The translations under genes were made by a program, and so were the position numbers. Below, piece after piece: positions 17,138 to 25,032 of a stretch of 34,798 nucleotides of DNA. Positions within the stretch are counted from its first letter, which is position 1. Each line of letters begins with the position of its first letter. Source of the stretch: Oscillospiraceae bacterium (lineage in GTDB: Bacteria > Bacillota > Clostridia > Oscillospirales > Acutalibacteraceae); assembly GCA_902772935.1 (NCBI GenBank), contig CACYCR010000116.1:1-34798 (forward strand). Reading direction: 5' to 3'. Below the pieces are notes generated by a model. It was not told the DNA's origin. It worked only from the letters and a program-made list of their open reading frames with translations, and made no database searches.

Positions 17138-18670
17138 ATGAAATTTTACAAAGATCATTATGACGTGATCGTTATCGGCGGCGCGCTCGCGGGTCTTTCG
17201 TCCGCGCTGATGCTTGCTGAAAAAGGCAAGAATGTGCTTGTGCTGGAACGCCATAATCTTCCCGGCGGCATCGCATCGAGTTTTGTACGCGGCGGCATCG
17301 AGATTGAAGCGGCGCTGCACGAAATGATGAGTATCGGTGACAAGAACAACCGCCTGAAAGTCGGAAAATTCTTTGATGATATGGGCGTGGACATCGAGTG
17401 GCTCAAGGTGCCCGAGGCCTATCACGCCTCTTTGCCCGGACTGGAAGTAACATTGCATCCCGGTCTCGAAACCTTTGCAAAAGAAGTTGACGCTGTGGTG
17501 CCGGGTACATATCAAAAAGTGCTCGACCTGCTCAACCTCTGCAACACGGTTTTTGATTCCGTGAACGAGTTATCCATCCACCCGATGAGCAAGGCGAAGA
17601 TGCTTATCAAGCACGAGGCCTTTGTCAAGACGGCCGGCTACACAACAAAAGAAGTCATTGACAGCTTTGATCTGCCGAAGAAGGCGCAGGATCTGCTCGC
17701 GCCCTACTGGATCTATGTCGGCAGCGGATTCTCCGATTTGCCGTTCACGATTTATTCTGTTCTGATGGCGGACTATGTCGGCTATGGTTCCTACATTCCA
17801 AGAAAGTTCAGCCACGAGATGTCGCTGAAAATGGCGGAGCGTGCCGAAGCGATGGGCGTACAGATCGAGTACCGGCAGCACGTTGAAAAGATCCTTGTCA
17901 AAAACGGGCAGGCATACGGTGTACGCACGGCGCGCGGCGATGAGATTTTTGCAGATTACGTCATCTCCTCGTCGTACCCCAACAAGGTGTACACCTCCAT
18001 GATTGAGCCCGCGTCTGCAGTGCCGGAAAAGGCAATCAAAATGGTCAACGGCCGTCGTCTGAGCCTGACTGCGTTCTCGGTCATCATGATTCTTGACGAT
18101 ACCGCAGAAAATCTCGGCATCAAGGATTACAGCGTTTTCCGCGGCGATACGATGGATACCGATGCGCTGTATAAAGATCTTGCAGGTCTCGGTCCCTACC
18201 GTTACCTGACATGCATCTGTCACAACCTCGGCAATGACACAGCGACCCCGCCGGGAACCTGCTCTTACTCCATTACGACACTGCCGCGCGTCAATGGTTG
18301 GAAGACCGTTAAGGCAGCGGATTACGACAAGATCAAACATCAGGTCGCAAAACAGATGATTGATGATATGTCCGCTTATCTCGGTGTGAATTTGCTTGAT
18401 CACATTCTTGAGATCGTGATTGAAACACCGATGACGGTCAACCGTTATACCAATGCGTGGAACGGCTGTATTTACGGCTACGCCCATACGATGGAGGATC
18501 ATATCATCGCAAGACTGCAGACCGCGGAGGAAGAAAGCTTCATCAAGCACCTTGAGTTCTCCGGTGCGCACGCAATCTCCGGCGACGGTATGGGCCCGGC
18601 GGTCACCAACGGCAGAAAGGCCGCAAAGAACGTACTTGATACGATGGCAGCAGAGGAGGCGAGCAAATGA
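17138..18670 (+). CDS. CrtI/retinol-saturase-like FAD oxidoreductase (copy 1)
   Basis: A 510-residue flavoprotein of the phytoene desaturase/retinol saturase type. It has the N-terminal FAD motif VIVIGGALAGLSSA followed by LERHNLPGG and SFVRGG, and the usual C-terminal FAD-closing region (SGDGMGPAVTNGRKAA). Members of this superfamily add or remove hydrogen at conjugated C=C bonds of hydrophobic substrates. In an anaerobe the reducing direction is likely. It shares HNLPGG, EAALHE, DYSVF and IYGYA with the protein at 26453-27961, so the two are paralogues. The next gene, a [2Fe-2S] reductase, overlaps its stop by four bases (ATGA) and is the obvious electron donor. I infer that it saturates a double bond of the conjugated product made by the PAI-like isomerase. 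Confidence 0.82.
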   Translation: MKFYKDHYDVIVIGGALAGLSSALMLAEKGKNVLVLERHNLPGGIASSFVRGGIEIEAALHEMMSIGDKNNRLKVGKFFDDMGVDIEWLKVPEAYHASLPGLEVTLHPGLETFAKEVDAVVPGTYQKVLDLLNLCNTVFDSVNELSIHPMSKAKMLIKHEAFVKTAGYTTKEVIDSFDLPKKAQDLLAPYWIYVGSGFSDLPFTIYSVLMADYVGYGSYIPRKFSHEMSLKMAERAEAMGVQIEYRQHVEKILVKNGQAYGVRTARGDEIFADYVISSSYPNKVYTSMIEPASAVPEKAIKMVNGRRLSLTAFSVIMILDDTAENLGIKDYSVFRGDTMDTDALYKDLAGLGPYRYLTCICHNLGNDTATPPGTCSYSITTLPRVNGWKTVKAADYDKIKHQVAKQMIDDMSAYLGVNLLDHILEIVIETPMTVNRYTNAWNGCIYGYAHTMEDHIIARLQTAEEESFIKHLEFSGAHAISGDGMGPAVTNGRKAAKNVLDTMAAEEASK

Positions 18671-19851
18671 AGATTAAAGGATTCCTGAAAGATGTCACGG
18701 GTGCATCCCGCGTCACAAAAGCAAGACTGGAGGCATTTGCCGCCGGCTCCGCGAAACCGGAAACCGTCGATCCGATCGCCGAAGTTGTCAAAGAGTGGCA
18801 CCCGAAGAAATTTGATGTGGTCGTCACGGAGATTCGTGACGCAAGTCCGACTGCAAAAACCGTCCGTTTCAAAAGAGCGGATGGACAGAAGCTGCCGTAT
18901 TTCTATGCCGGTCAGTTCATCGTTCTTGATTTCAAGATCGGCGAGAGCATCATTTCCCGCCCGTATTCCATCAGCTCCGCGCCCTATCAGGCACGGCAGG
19001 AGGACAGCTTTGCGGAAATCACAGTTCGGCGATCCAAGGGGGACGGTTTCATTGCAGATTATATCAATGATTCCGTCAAGGTCGGCGACAAATTCCAAGC
19101 CATGATGGGCTGCGGCCAGTTCTACTGGGAGCCGCTGCGCGACGCAAAACACGTTGTTGCGCTTGCCGGCGGCGTCGGCATTACGCCGTTTGCATCTATG
19201 GCAAAAGAGATCGCGAACGGCACGCTCGACTTTGACCTGACGATCCTTTACGGTTCTGTTTCCGCTGATGACATCATCATGAAAGATGAACTCGATGCGC
19301 TCAAGAGCGACAAGGTTCACGTTGTGCATGTCCTCTCCGGTGACGATCCGGACTGGAAAGGCGAAAAGGGCTTTTTGACTGCCGATCTCATCAAAAAGTA
19401 TTCAGCGCCCGATACGACCTACTTCATTTGCGGACCGCAGGTTATGTATACCTTCCTGCGAGAAGAGCTGAAGAAACTCGACGCGCCGCAAAGACGCATC
19501 CGTTTTGAGGTCTTCGGTCAGGCGAAAGATATCACCACCTTTGCCGGCTATCCGCAGGAACTCAAGGACAAGACCTTCCGCCTGACGGTACGCCGCGGCA
19601 TTCATGAGGATGTCATTCCCGCCAAGGCGACCGAGTCGCTGGTTGTCGCACTGGAACGCGCCGGCATCCGTATCGAAACGGCGTGCCGCAGCGGTGAATG
19701 CGGTTTCTGCCGCACGAAAGTGTTGTCCGGTTCGGTTTATGTCTGTCCGGAGAACGACGGCCGACGTGCCGCGGATAAAGATTTCGGTTATGTTCACGCC
19801 TGCGCGGCCTATCCGACAAGTGACATCACAATTAAGATCCCGATCGAATAA
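18667..19851 (+). CDS. [2Fe-2S] ferredoxin-NAD(P)H reductase, FNR fold (copy 1)
   Basis: A 394-residue three-domain reductase. About 40 N-terminal residues precede an FAD-binding barrel (SRPYSISS near 97-104) and a NAD(P)-binding domain (GGVGITPF, then FICGPQVMY). The C-terminus is a plant-type [2Fe-2S] ferredoxin with C340-x4-C345-x2-C348 and C379. This order (FAD, NAD, ferredoxin) is that of phthalate-dioxygenase-reductase-like and CDP-glucoseen-reductase-like enzymes. It would pass electrons from NAD(P)H one at a time to a partner. Translational coupling (ATGA) to the CrtI-like gene makes that flavoprotein the likely partner. It resembles the protein at 27961-29175. A terminator follows. 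Confidence 0.9.
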   Translation: MKIKGFLKDVTGASRVTKARLEAFAAGSAKPETVDPIAEVVKEWHPKKFDVVVTEIRDASPTAKTVRFKRADGQKLPYFYAGQFIVLDFKIGESIISRPYSISSAPYQARQEDSFAEITVRRSKGDGFIADYINDSVKVGDKFQAMMGCGQFYWEPLRDAKHVVALAGGVGITPFASMAKEIANGTLDFDLTILYGSVSADDIIMKDELDALKSDKVHVVHVLSGDDPDWKGEKGFLTADLIKKYSAPDTTYFICGPQVMYTFLREELKKLDAPQRRIRFEVFGQAKDITTFAGYPQELKDKTFRLTVRRGIHEDVIPAKATESLVVALERAGIRIETACRSGECGFCRTKVLSGSVYVCPENDGRRAADKDFGYVHACAAYPTSDITIKIPIE

Positions 19852-19877
19852 TTGCATTTACAACCGCAAACAGTTTC

Positions 19878-19908
19878 CCCGTCTTCCGAATGGAGGACGG
19901 GATTTTTT
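19878..19908 (+). terminator. Rho-independent terminator of + operon A
   Basis: CCCGTCTTCC (19878-19887) pairs with GGAGGACGGG (19892-19901), with one G-U pair and a 4-base loop, followed by ATTTTTT. It lies 26 bases after the reductase stop. Confidence 0.9.
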
Positions 19909-19993
19909 GCACTTTTTTCCCGAAAAAGATCATGTATCCTTTTTCTTGTCGAAACGCACAAGGCGATCCGGAAAATTTTATGGAAGTTGCAAC

Positions 19994-20023
19994 TGTACAT
20001 ATCGGTGAACGCTGTGCTATAAT
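19994..20023 (+). promoter_or_regulatory. Promoter of the GntR/glycyl-radical operon
   Basis: An extended -10, TGC followed by TATAAT (20018-20023), lies 18 bases after the weak -35 TGTACA (19994-19999). The perfect operator palindrome begins six bases after the -10, so it covers the expected transcription start. Confidence 0.65.
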
Positions 20024-20028
20024 GAAAA

Positions 20029-20045
20029 CGGTGGTATTACCACCG
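20029..20045 (+). promoter_or_regulatory. Operator palindrome of FadR/GntR type
   Basis: CGGTGGTATTACCACCG is a perfect 17-base palindrome centred on 20037. Its core TGGTATTACCA fits the TnGTnnnACnA pattern bound by FadR-subfamily GntR regulators. It lies between the -10 box and the ribosome-binding site (GAGGAGGG) of the GntR gene, so binding should block transcription. Autorepression and control of the whole downstream operon are inferred. Confidence 0.8.
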
Positions 20046-20058
20046 AGGAGGGCAACCC

Positions 20059-20742
20059 ATGAAGCAAAGTCTGACTGAACAGGTCATTGAAAAACTGAAA
20101 ATCGCAATTCTGTCCGGCGAATATGCGCCGGGCGACCGGTTGCCAACCCTGCGGGATATGACGGAACTGTATGACGTCAGCCGCTCGGTCATCAACGCGG
20201 TTGTGGTGGATCTTGAAACGACCGGTTACATCAAGATTGTCCCGACAAAATGGATCGAAGTTGCAGACTGGAAAACCGAAGGAAACCTCTCGATTCTTTC
20301 CGATCTGGTTCGCTTTGGTCTGCTTAATAACAAGCAACTCGAAGATCTGTTGCAGGCGCGGCGGTTTTTGGAACTGGAATGTGTGAAAAAAGCGTGCAAT
20401 AACGCGACGCGGGAAGATATCGGCAGGCTCTTTGCTCTGCTGATCGAGGAGGAGACGGAAGACGATCCGAAAATGCGCAGCCGCTATGATCTGCAGTTCC
20501 ATTATTCCATTTGCAAAATGAGCGGCAACATGGTCTACGGCATTATTATGAAAGCCTTTGAAAACAGCGCCTTCCCGTTGATTGCACTGTTCTATAACGA
20601 CCCGGAGGTTTACGGTATCGTTTTGGAACGGCATCAGCGCATTGCGCAGGCAATCAAAGAGCACAATGAAATTGAAGCCGAAACACAGATGCGGCTTTTA
20701 TTGGAACACGGTGAAACCATTCTTTTACAAAGGAGGTCATGA
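20059..20742 (+). CDS. GntR-family transcriptional regulator with FCD domain (FadR subfamily)
   Basis: A 227-residue repressor. Residues 1-70 form the winged helix typical of GntR proteins (QVIEKLKIAILSGEYAPGDRLPTLRDM). Residues about 80-220 form the all-helical FCD ligand domain, with the metal-site type residues in DLQFHYSI and ERHQRIAQAI. FCD regulators bind small carboxylic acids or acyl derivatives; the ligand here is unknown but may be the pathway substrate. A perfect matching operator lies just upstream. The stop codon lies between the ribosome-binding site and the start of the glycyl radical enzyme gene, so the regulator is the first gene of that operon and likely controls itself. Confidence 0.92.
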   Translation: MKQSLTEQVIEKLKIAILSGEYAPGDRLPTLRDMTELYDVSRSVINAVVVDLETTGYIKIVPTKWIEVADWKTEGNLSILSDLVRFGLLNNKQLEDLLQARRFLELECVKKACNNATREDIGRLFALLIEEETEDDPKMRSRYDLQFHYSICKMSGNMVYGIIMKAFENSAFPLIALFYNDPEVYGIVLERHQRIAQAIKEHNEIEAETQMRLLLEHGETILLQRRS

Positions 20743-20743
20743 A

Positions 20744-23230
20744 ATGGCAGCAAAGTACGAAAACGCAGTAAAACAACCCGGCAAGCTCAGCCCGCGTGTC
20801 AAATGGCTGAGAGATTACTACTTTGAAGGCACCCATCGAAAATGGAACAATGAGTACAACCCCTATACGACCGGCACGCCCTGGGACACACAGTTCGATG
20901 AACTGACCTATTACATTGTGCCCGAAACCTACACCTTTTTGCCGACGTTTACCCAGTCGTTCAAACAGATTTCACAGGTGGTTCCGGTGGATGGCGCGTT
21001 TTGGAAGAAGTCGCTGGTGGAACGCAAGGCGGACTTCACGAAGAAATGCGTTGTGGAATATCTGCCCATGGAAATTCTGCCCGGCGATCTGCTGTGCGGC
21101 GCACGGTTCAACATGATGTATTCCATGTGTCTGACCAAAGCGCAGCAAAAAGAGCGCGACAAGCTGGTCAAAGAAGCGCGCAAGAGCATGCTGTTTTTGT
21201 TTGAGCACGGTTACGGCAACAGCGGCGCAACAAGCGGCCATTTAATTCCCGATTACAAAAAGATTATTGACAAAGGCTTCAAAGCGGAGTATGCCTATCT
21301 CGAATCGCTTTATGACAAACTGCCGCAAGCCGACAAGAACGGCAGCAAGGGCGCCCAGCTGCGCGCCATGATGACAGCCTGCACCATGCCGAAAGAACTG
21401 GCAGAGAAATATTCCGCCTTTTGCAAAGCGCAGGCGGAGAAATGCAGGGATCCGAAACGCAAAGAAGAGCTGCTTGTTATGGCGCAGAACACCGCAAAGG
21501 TGCCATGGAACGGCGCCGAAAACTTCTATGAGGCGGTGCAGTCGCTGTGGCTGACCCACATGCTGGTCATGTCCGATGAAAAATACCCCGGCCCCGGCGT
21601 GTCGTTCGGTCGCATCGACCAGTATCTGTATCCCTACTATCAGAAATCCATTGAGGATGGCATGAGCGAAGACTTCATGAAAGAGATCCTCGGCTGCTTC
21701 TGGTTCCATTGCAACACCGCCTATGACGCGCAGATTCGTGTCGGCGGCAACCAGGGCATCACCGCCGGCTTCGGTCAGCTGCTGACGCTGTCCGGTATGG
21801 ACAAGGACGGCAACGATCTGACCAATGACCTGACCTATCTGCTGCTTGATGTGATCGATGATATGAGCCCGATCCTCGAACCGAAGCCCAACGTGCGATT
21901 GCATCGCGGTTCTCCGGAAAGGCTGCTGAACAAGGTCGTTGATATGATCTCAACCTCCCAGGGTGCGCCCTTTCTGCTCAATTTTGACGAGCGTTCCATG
22001 GCGGGCATGATGCGTGAGGCGAAATACTATCCTGATAAAATCAACCTTGAAAATGTATGCGATTACGCGCCGGTCGGCTGCCTGGAAAACACGATGGTCG
22101 GCAATGACCGCAGCGGCACCGTGGACAATAATCTCAACTTGCTCAAGGCGCTCGAACTGGTCTACGCCAACGGCAAGGATATGGAGCCGTATGAGGATAA
22201 GATGGGCGGCAAACCCTCAAAACTTACGCAGGACGGCCCGATGACAGGCGAATTGAAAGACCTCGACACATGGGAAAAATTCTATGACGCCTATCGGATC
22301 CAGACGAATTACATTGTCAAAAAGATGGTGGACAACTACGAGAAGAGTGAATCCATCCGCGCAAAATTCAATCCGACGCCTTATCTGTCCACACTTGTGA
22401 CCGGCTGCGCGGAAAAGGGACTCGACGTTACGCAGGGCGGTGCGGAAATCTCCTTCGTGACGATGGAGGGTGTGACCTTTGCAACGACGGTGGACAGTCT
22501 GCTCGCCGTGAAATATCTCGTTTATGATCAAAAGGAATGTACGCTTGAGGAGCTGGTCAAGGCCCTGCGCGCCAACTGGGAAGGTTACGAGGTGCTGCAG
22601 GCAAAGGCGCAGTTCCGTGCGCCGAAATACGGCCGCGATGATGACGAAGCGGACGCCATGGCGCAAAGGGTAATGCACGACTGGTCCGAAGAAGTCTGGA
22701 AATACAAGACAAAGAGCACCAACCGCCAGTTCCGTCCGGGCATGCTTTCCTGGAACTACTGGATCGGTTCGTCCTATATTCTCAAAGCGAGTGCCAACGG
22801 ACGCAAGAATCCGCAGTTCCTGTCCAACGCAATCTGCCCGTCCAACGGCGCCGACATCAACGGACCGACGTCAAACGCAAACTCTGTCGGTACTGCACTC
22901 GGCGGAAAAACCGAACACGGCGACTGGGGCGAATATGTCAACTATCTGCCCAACGGTGCAAGCCATACGATCACGTTCAACACCTCGCTGATTCGTGACC
23001 CGGCACACAAAGAAAAGTTCAAGTCCTTCCTCAAGGGGTACATTCAAAACGGCGGTACGGCGCTGCAGATCAACATTCTTGATCCCGATGTGCTGCGTGA
23101 TGCGCAGGCCCATCCGCAGGATTACCGGCATCTGCTGGTACGCATCACCGGCTACAACGCGTATTTCGTTTCCGTCGGTAAAGAGCTGCAGGATGAGATC
23201 ATTGCCCGTGAAAGCCATAAGGGATATTGA
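20744..23230 (+). CDS. Glycyl radical enzyme (pyruvate formate-lyase superfamily, Cys-x-Glu type)
   Basis: An 828-residue glycyl radical enzyme, started at the ATG at 20744 behind AGGAGG (20731-20736). The active-site thiyl loop is VGC446LENTMVG. The Cys-x-Glu pair is the arrangement of the dehydratase and arylacetate-decarboxylase branches, and it differs from the Cys-Cys pair of pyruvate formate-lyase. The glycyl radical site is Gly803 in VRITGYNAYF, 25 residues before the end, as expected. Both catalytic centres are intact. The activase gene starts one base after the stop. No small HpdC-like subunit is encoded nearby, unlike 4-hydroxyphenylacetate decarboxylase. Substrate unknown: aryl- or indoleacetate decarboxylation is one option, while the operon's lipid-redox genes suggest a fatty or other hydrophobic acid. 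The enzyme is oxygen-sensitive by nature. Confidence 0.93.
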   Translation: MAAKYENAVKQPGKLSPRVKWLRDYYFEGTHRKWNNEYNPYTTGTPWDTQFDELTYYIVPETYTFLPTFTQSFKQISQVVPVDGAFWKKSLVERKADFTKKCVVEYLPMEILPGDLLCGARFNMMYSMCLTKAQQKERDKLVKEARKSMLFLFEHGYGNSGATSGHLIPDYKKIIDKGFKAEYAYLESLYDKLPQADKNGSKGAQLRAMMTACTMPKELAEKYSAFCKAQAEKCRDPKRKEELLVMAQNTAKVPWNGAENFYEAVQSLWLTHMLVMSDEKYPGPGVSFGRIDQYLYPYYQKSIEDGMSEDFMKEILGCFWFHCNTAYDAQIRVGGNQGITAGFGQLLTLSGMDKDGNDLTNDLTYLLLDVIDDMSPILEPKPNVRLHRGSPERLLNKVVDMISTSQGAPFLLNFDERSMAGMMREAKYYPDKINLENVCDYAPVGCLENTMVGNDRSGTVDNNLNLLKALELVYANGKDMEPYEDKMGGKPSKLTQDGPMTGELKDLDTWEKFYDAYRIQTNYIVKKMVDNYEKSESIRAKFNPTPYLSTLVTGCAEKGLDVTQGGAEISFVTMEGVTFATTVDSLLAVKYLVYDQKECTLEELVKALRANWEGYEVLQAKAQFRAPKYGRDDDEADAMAQRVMHDWSEEVWKYKTKSTNRQFRPGMLSWNYWIGSSYILKASANGRKNPQFLSNAICPSNGADINGPTSNANSVGTALGGKTEHGDWGEYVNYLPNGASHTITFNTSLIRDPAHKEKFKSFLKGYIQNGGTALQINILDPDVLRDAQAHPQDYRHLLVRITGYNAYFVSVGKELQDEIIARESHKGY

Positions 23231-23231
23231 T

Positions 23232-24146
23232 ATGAAAGTACTTGATATTCAGCGCATGTCCACCGAGGACGGCCCCGGCCTTCGCACAACGGTGTTTTTC
23301 AAAGGCTGTCCGCTTTGCTGCACCTGGTGCCACAACCCGGAAAGCATTTCCCCGAAAAGCCATGTGGAATGGCTTTCCGTGCGCTGCATCGGCTGCCGCA
23401 TTTGTGAGAGCGTCTGCCCGCAGAAGGGGATTCATCTTGACGAAACGGGTGTGCATACGTCCGAACGCTGTGAAGCCTGCGGCGCCTGCACAACAGCCTG
23501 CCCGACGCAGGCGCTTGAAATGAAAGGCAAAGACTATACCGTGGACGACCTGTTCGATATTGTGATGAAGGACCGCGCTTTCTGGGGCGCGGACGGCGGC
23601 GTAACGCTGTCCGGCGGGGAAGTGACCTTGCAGTGGAAAGAGGCTGTAAAGCTGCTGCGAAAGTTCAAGGACGCCGGCGTCCACACAGCAGTGGATACCT
23701 GCGGGTTTGCAACGCAGGCGGTCTATGATGTGCTGTTGCCGGTGACAGATCTGTTTCTTTATGACCTTAAGCTGTTTGACGATGATTTGCACCGTATATT
23801 CACTGGGCAGAGCAACGAACGCATCCACAGTAACTTTGCATATCTTGTCAGCAAAAATGCGCACATCTGGGTGCGTACCCCGATCATTCCCGGCGCGACC
23901 GATACCGATGAGAACATCCGCGGTCTTGCATCCTGGATCGGGAACAAGGTTGAAAAGTGGGAGCTTTGCGCGTTCAACAACCTTTGCAAAGACAAATACA
24001 GCCGGCTCGGCAGAACCTGGGATTTTGCAGACGCTTCGCTGATTGAACAGGCGCGCATGGAGGAACTGACCGCGCTTGCGGTTGCCTGCGGTGCCCCGGA
24101 GGCTGTTTGGAGCGGCAGCACCGCCTTGCGAGAATCTGAAGGATAA
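23232..24146 (+). CDS. Glycyl radical enzyme activase (radical SAM, two extra [4Fe-4S] clusters)
   Basis: A 304-residue radical-SAM activating enzyme. The start at 23232 is one base after the stop of the glycyl radical enzyme. The SAM-cluster motif is C26-x3-C30-x2-C33 (GCPLCCTWCHNPES). A ferredoxin-like insert carries C52, C55, C58, C62 and C80, C83, C86, C90, enough for two further [4Fe-4S] clusters, as in activases of dehydratase- and decarboxylase-type enzymes. The segment GGVTLSGGEVTLQ is the SAM-binding glycine-rich motif of the family. It abstracts hydrogen from Gly803 of its partner. Length and motifs are complete. Confidence 0.95.
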   Translation: MKVLDIQRMSTEDGPGLRTTVFFKGCPLCCTWCHNPESISPKSHVEWLSVRCIGCRICESVCPQKGIHLDETGVHTSERCEACGACTTACPTQALEMKGKDYTVDDLFDIVMKDRAFWGADGGVTLSGGEVTLQWKEAVKLLRKFKDAGVHTAVDTCGFATQAVYDVLLPVTDLFLYDLKLFDDDLHRIFTGQSNERIHSNFAYLVSKNAHIWVRTPIIPGATDTDENIRGLASWIGNKVEKWELCAFNNLCKDKYSRLGRTWDFADASLIEQARMEELTALAVACGAPEAVWSGSTALRESEG

Positions 24147-24158
24147 GGAGGAAACAAT

Positions 24159-25010
24159 ATGAATAAGGTCAATCCGAAAGACATGAATGATTTCGATAAC
24201 CCCTATAAAATCGCCATCATCGCCATGGAGGACGGTACGGGAGATTTGCATATGTGTTTGGTATCCTCTCTGTGCAACAAAGGCGACGATAAAATGATGT
24301 TCGGTGAATTTGTCCGCGGCATCAGCAAAAAGCTCATCTATGAACACCCGAAAACCGGGTTTCTCATCATGTCGGTCAGCCGCGATTTCTGGACCGGATC
24401 GATGGATTTCACCCACTTCGTGACCGAAGGTGATGACTATGTCCGTATGAATGAATACCCGCTGTTCCGGTTCAATACCTATTTCGGCGTATCGGAAGTC
24501 CATTACGCCGACCTGCGTGACATCTCCGCGCGCAAGGCGCTGAATATGCCCGGCGTGATCCTCAATGCGCTGCGCGTGATGGCGTGCAAGGGGCTGATGG
24601 CCGGCGACAGGGCAAAACAGGTGCTGCGCCCGTGGGCAAAGAAGTTTTTATCCGGGCTGATCACACTGAAGTTCATCTCCTATGTCGGTGACGACGGCTA
24701 TCCGAAAATCGTGCCGATCATTCAGGCGCAGACCGCTTCGTCCAGCCGTCTCGTCTTCACAAAAGCACCGTACAGCAAACTGCTGTCCGATCTCAGGGAC
24801 GGTGCGCGTGTGAACGTGTACGGCATGAGCCTCGATATGGAAGTGGTGCTGGTCAAAGGCAATTATCACAAAGGAAAATGCGGTCTCGGCTATGTTGAGA
24901 TCGATAAGGTCTATAACTGCGCGCCGCCGAAACCCGGTTACATTTATCCGGATCTTTCCAACAAAGCGGTTGACTTTTCCAAAGAACCGCTGGCAGCGCA
25001 GCAGGTTTGA
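24159..25010 (+). CDS. Pyridoxamine-5'-phosphate-oxidase-like FMN-binding split-barrel protein
   Basis: A 283-residue protein. Residues about 165-265 resemble the FMN-binding split barrel of the PNPOx-like superfamily (KFISYVGDDGYPKIVPI followed by a strand-rich half ending LGYVEIDKVYN). The first 150 residues also look strand-rich and may form a second, divergent barrel. The FMN or other flavin/deazaflavin cofactor cannot be fixed from sequence. AAGGAGG precedes the ATG, and the gene lies 12 bases after the activase. Members include flavin reductases, heme-degrading proteins and alkene reductases. A double-bond reductase or flavin carrier role fits the operon, but this is inference. Confidence 0.65.
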   Translation: MNKVNPKDMNDFDNPYKIAIIAMEDGTGDLHMCLVSSLCNKGDDKMMFGEFVRGISKKLIYEHPKTGFLIMSVSRDFWTGSMDFTHFVTEGDDYVRMNEYPLFRFNTYFGVSEVHYADLRDISARKALNMPGVILNALRVMACKGLMAGDRAKQVLRPWAKKFLSGLITLKFISYVGDDGYPKIVPIIQAQTASSSRLVFTKAPYSKLLSDLRDGARVNVYGMSLDMEVVLVKGNYHKGKCGLGYVEIDKVYNCAPPKPGYIYPDLSNKAVDFSKEPLAAQQV

Positions 25011-25032
25011 CTGAAAAGGAAGGGGAATAGCT

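Noticed and set aside
19987..19992. TTGCAA as the -35 box of the GntR promoter
   Set aside because: It lies 25 bases from the TATAAT box, too far for a sigma-A promoter; TGTACA at 19994 has an 18-base spacer.
20744..24146. 4-Hydroxyphenylacetate decarboxylase operon (hpdBCA)
   Set aside because: The small Fe-S subunit gene hpdC is absent between the enzyme and the activase, so that specific assignment is not supported.
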